A stretch of 5,943 bases of DNA. It comes from JAGLCY01 sp965369705 (GTDB lineage Bacteria; Krumholzibacteriota; Krumholzibacteriia; LZORAL124-64-63). Positions within the stretch are counted from its first letter, which is position 1; every line of letters begins with the position of its first letter. The notes below the pieces were generated by a model. That model saw only the letters and a program-made list of their open reading frames with translations. It did not search any database and had not been told where the DNA came from. The stretch covers positions 1 to 5,943 of the forward strand of contig CBDURF010000199.1 in NCBI GenBank assembly GCA_965369705.1. The letters run 5' to 3'. Shown here piece after piece: positions 5,870 through 5,943 of this stretch. The position numbers were made by a program, and so were the translations under genes.

Positions 5870-5943
5870 CCCCCCCCCCCCACACAAAACCCCCCCCCCC
5901 GGGGGGGGGGGGGGCGGGGGGGGCGGGGGGGCCGGGGGGGCGC
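5870..5943. other. Low-complexity C/G homopolymer tail, probable sequencing or assembly artefact
   Basis: The terminal stretch has C-runs of 12 (5870-5881) and 11 (5890-5900), then G-runs of 14, 8, 7 and 7 broken by single or double C. It contains almost no A or T and no coding signal, unlike the rest of the window. The pattern, at the very end, fits a contig edge built from low-quality poly-G reads. Confidence 0.7.

Noticed and set aside
4759..5883. A 374-codon minus-strand frame opposite trxB
   Set aside because: trxB is complete with all FAD, NADPH and CxxC motifs. The antisense frame is His/Gly-rich without domains and begins in the suspect tail.
5901..5940. G-runs that could form a G-quadruplex
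   Set aside because: The runs lie at the end of the window in sequence that looks like an artefact, so a biological reading is not justified.

Overview
The window holds seven protein genes, all core functions of a Gram-negative (lipopolysaccharide-making) bacterium with fairly GC-rich DNA. The Kdo genes imply an outer membrane with LPS. I cannot place the lineage firmly. The Cys-type (metal-dependent) KdsA and the order kdsB-pyrG-kdsA-kdsC suggest a deep-branching diderm such as Desulfobacterota or a related candidate phylum rather than a classical enteric proteobacterium; this is inference.

Layout: six genes read leftward on the minus strand. In transcription order they are rplU (4615-4304), rpmA (4220-3966), an 11-bp GC-rich hairpin (3943-3918), kdsB (3893-3123), pyrG (3105-1450), kdsA (1397-561) and kdsC (564-1, cut by the window edge). 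trxB (4909-5850) is divergent on the plus strand. The 293-bp region between rplU and trxB carries a sigma70-type promoter for each direction and a structured leader upstream of rplU. The last ~75 bases are runs of C and G that look like an assembly or sequencing artefact at a contig end.

How the genes work together: KdsA makes Kdo-8-phosphate, KdsC removes the phosphate, and KdsB joins Kdo to CMP using CTP, the product of PyrG. The four-gene block is therefore a compact CMP-Kdo supply unit that includes its nucleotide source. No arabinose-5-phosphate isomerase (kdsD) lies between kdsA and kdsC. rplU-rpmA encode 50S proteins L21 and L27; obgE, which often follows them, is absent here. TrxB is the NADPH-dependent thioredoxin reductase.

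I found no previously undescribed system. The points most worth a second look are the terminator-like hairpin that leaves no promoter space before kdsB, the folded rplU leader, the metal-dependent type of KdsA, and the suspect terminal sequence.
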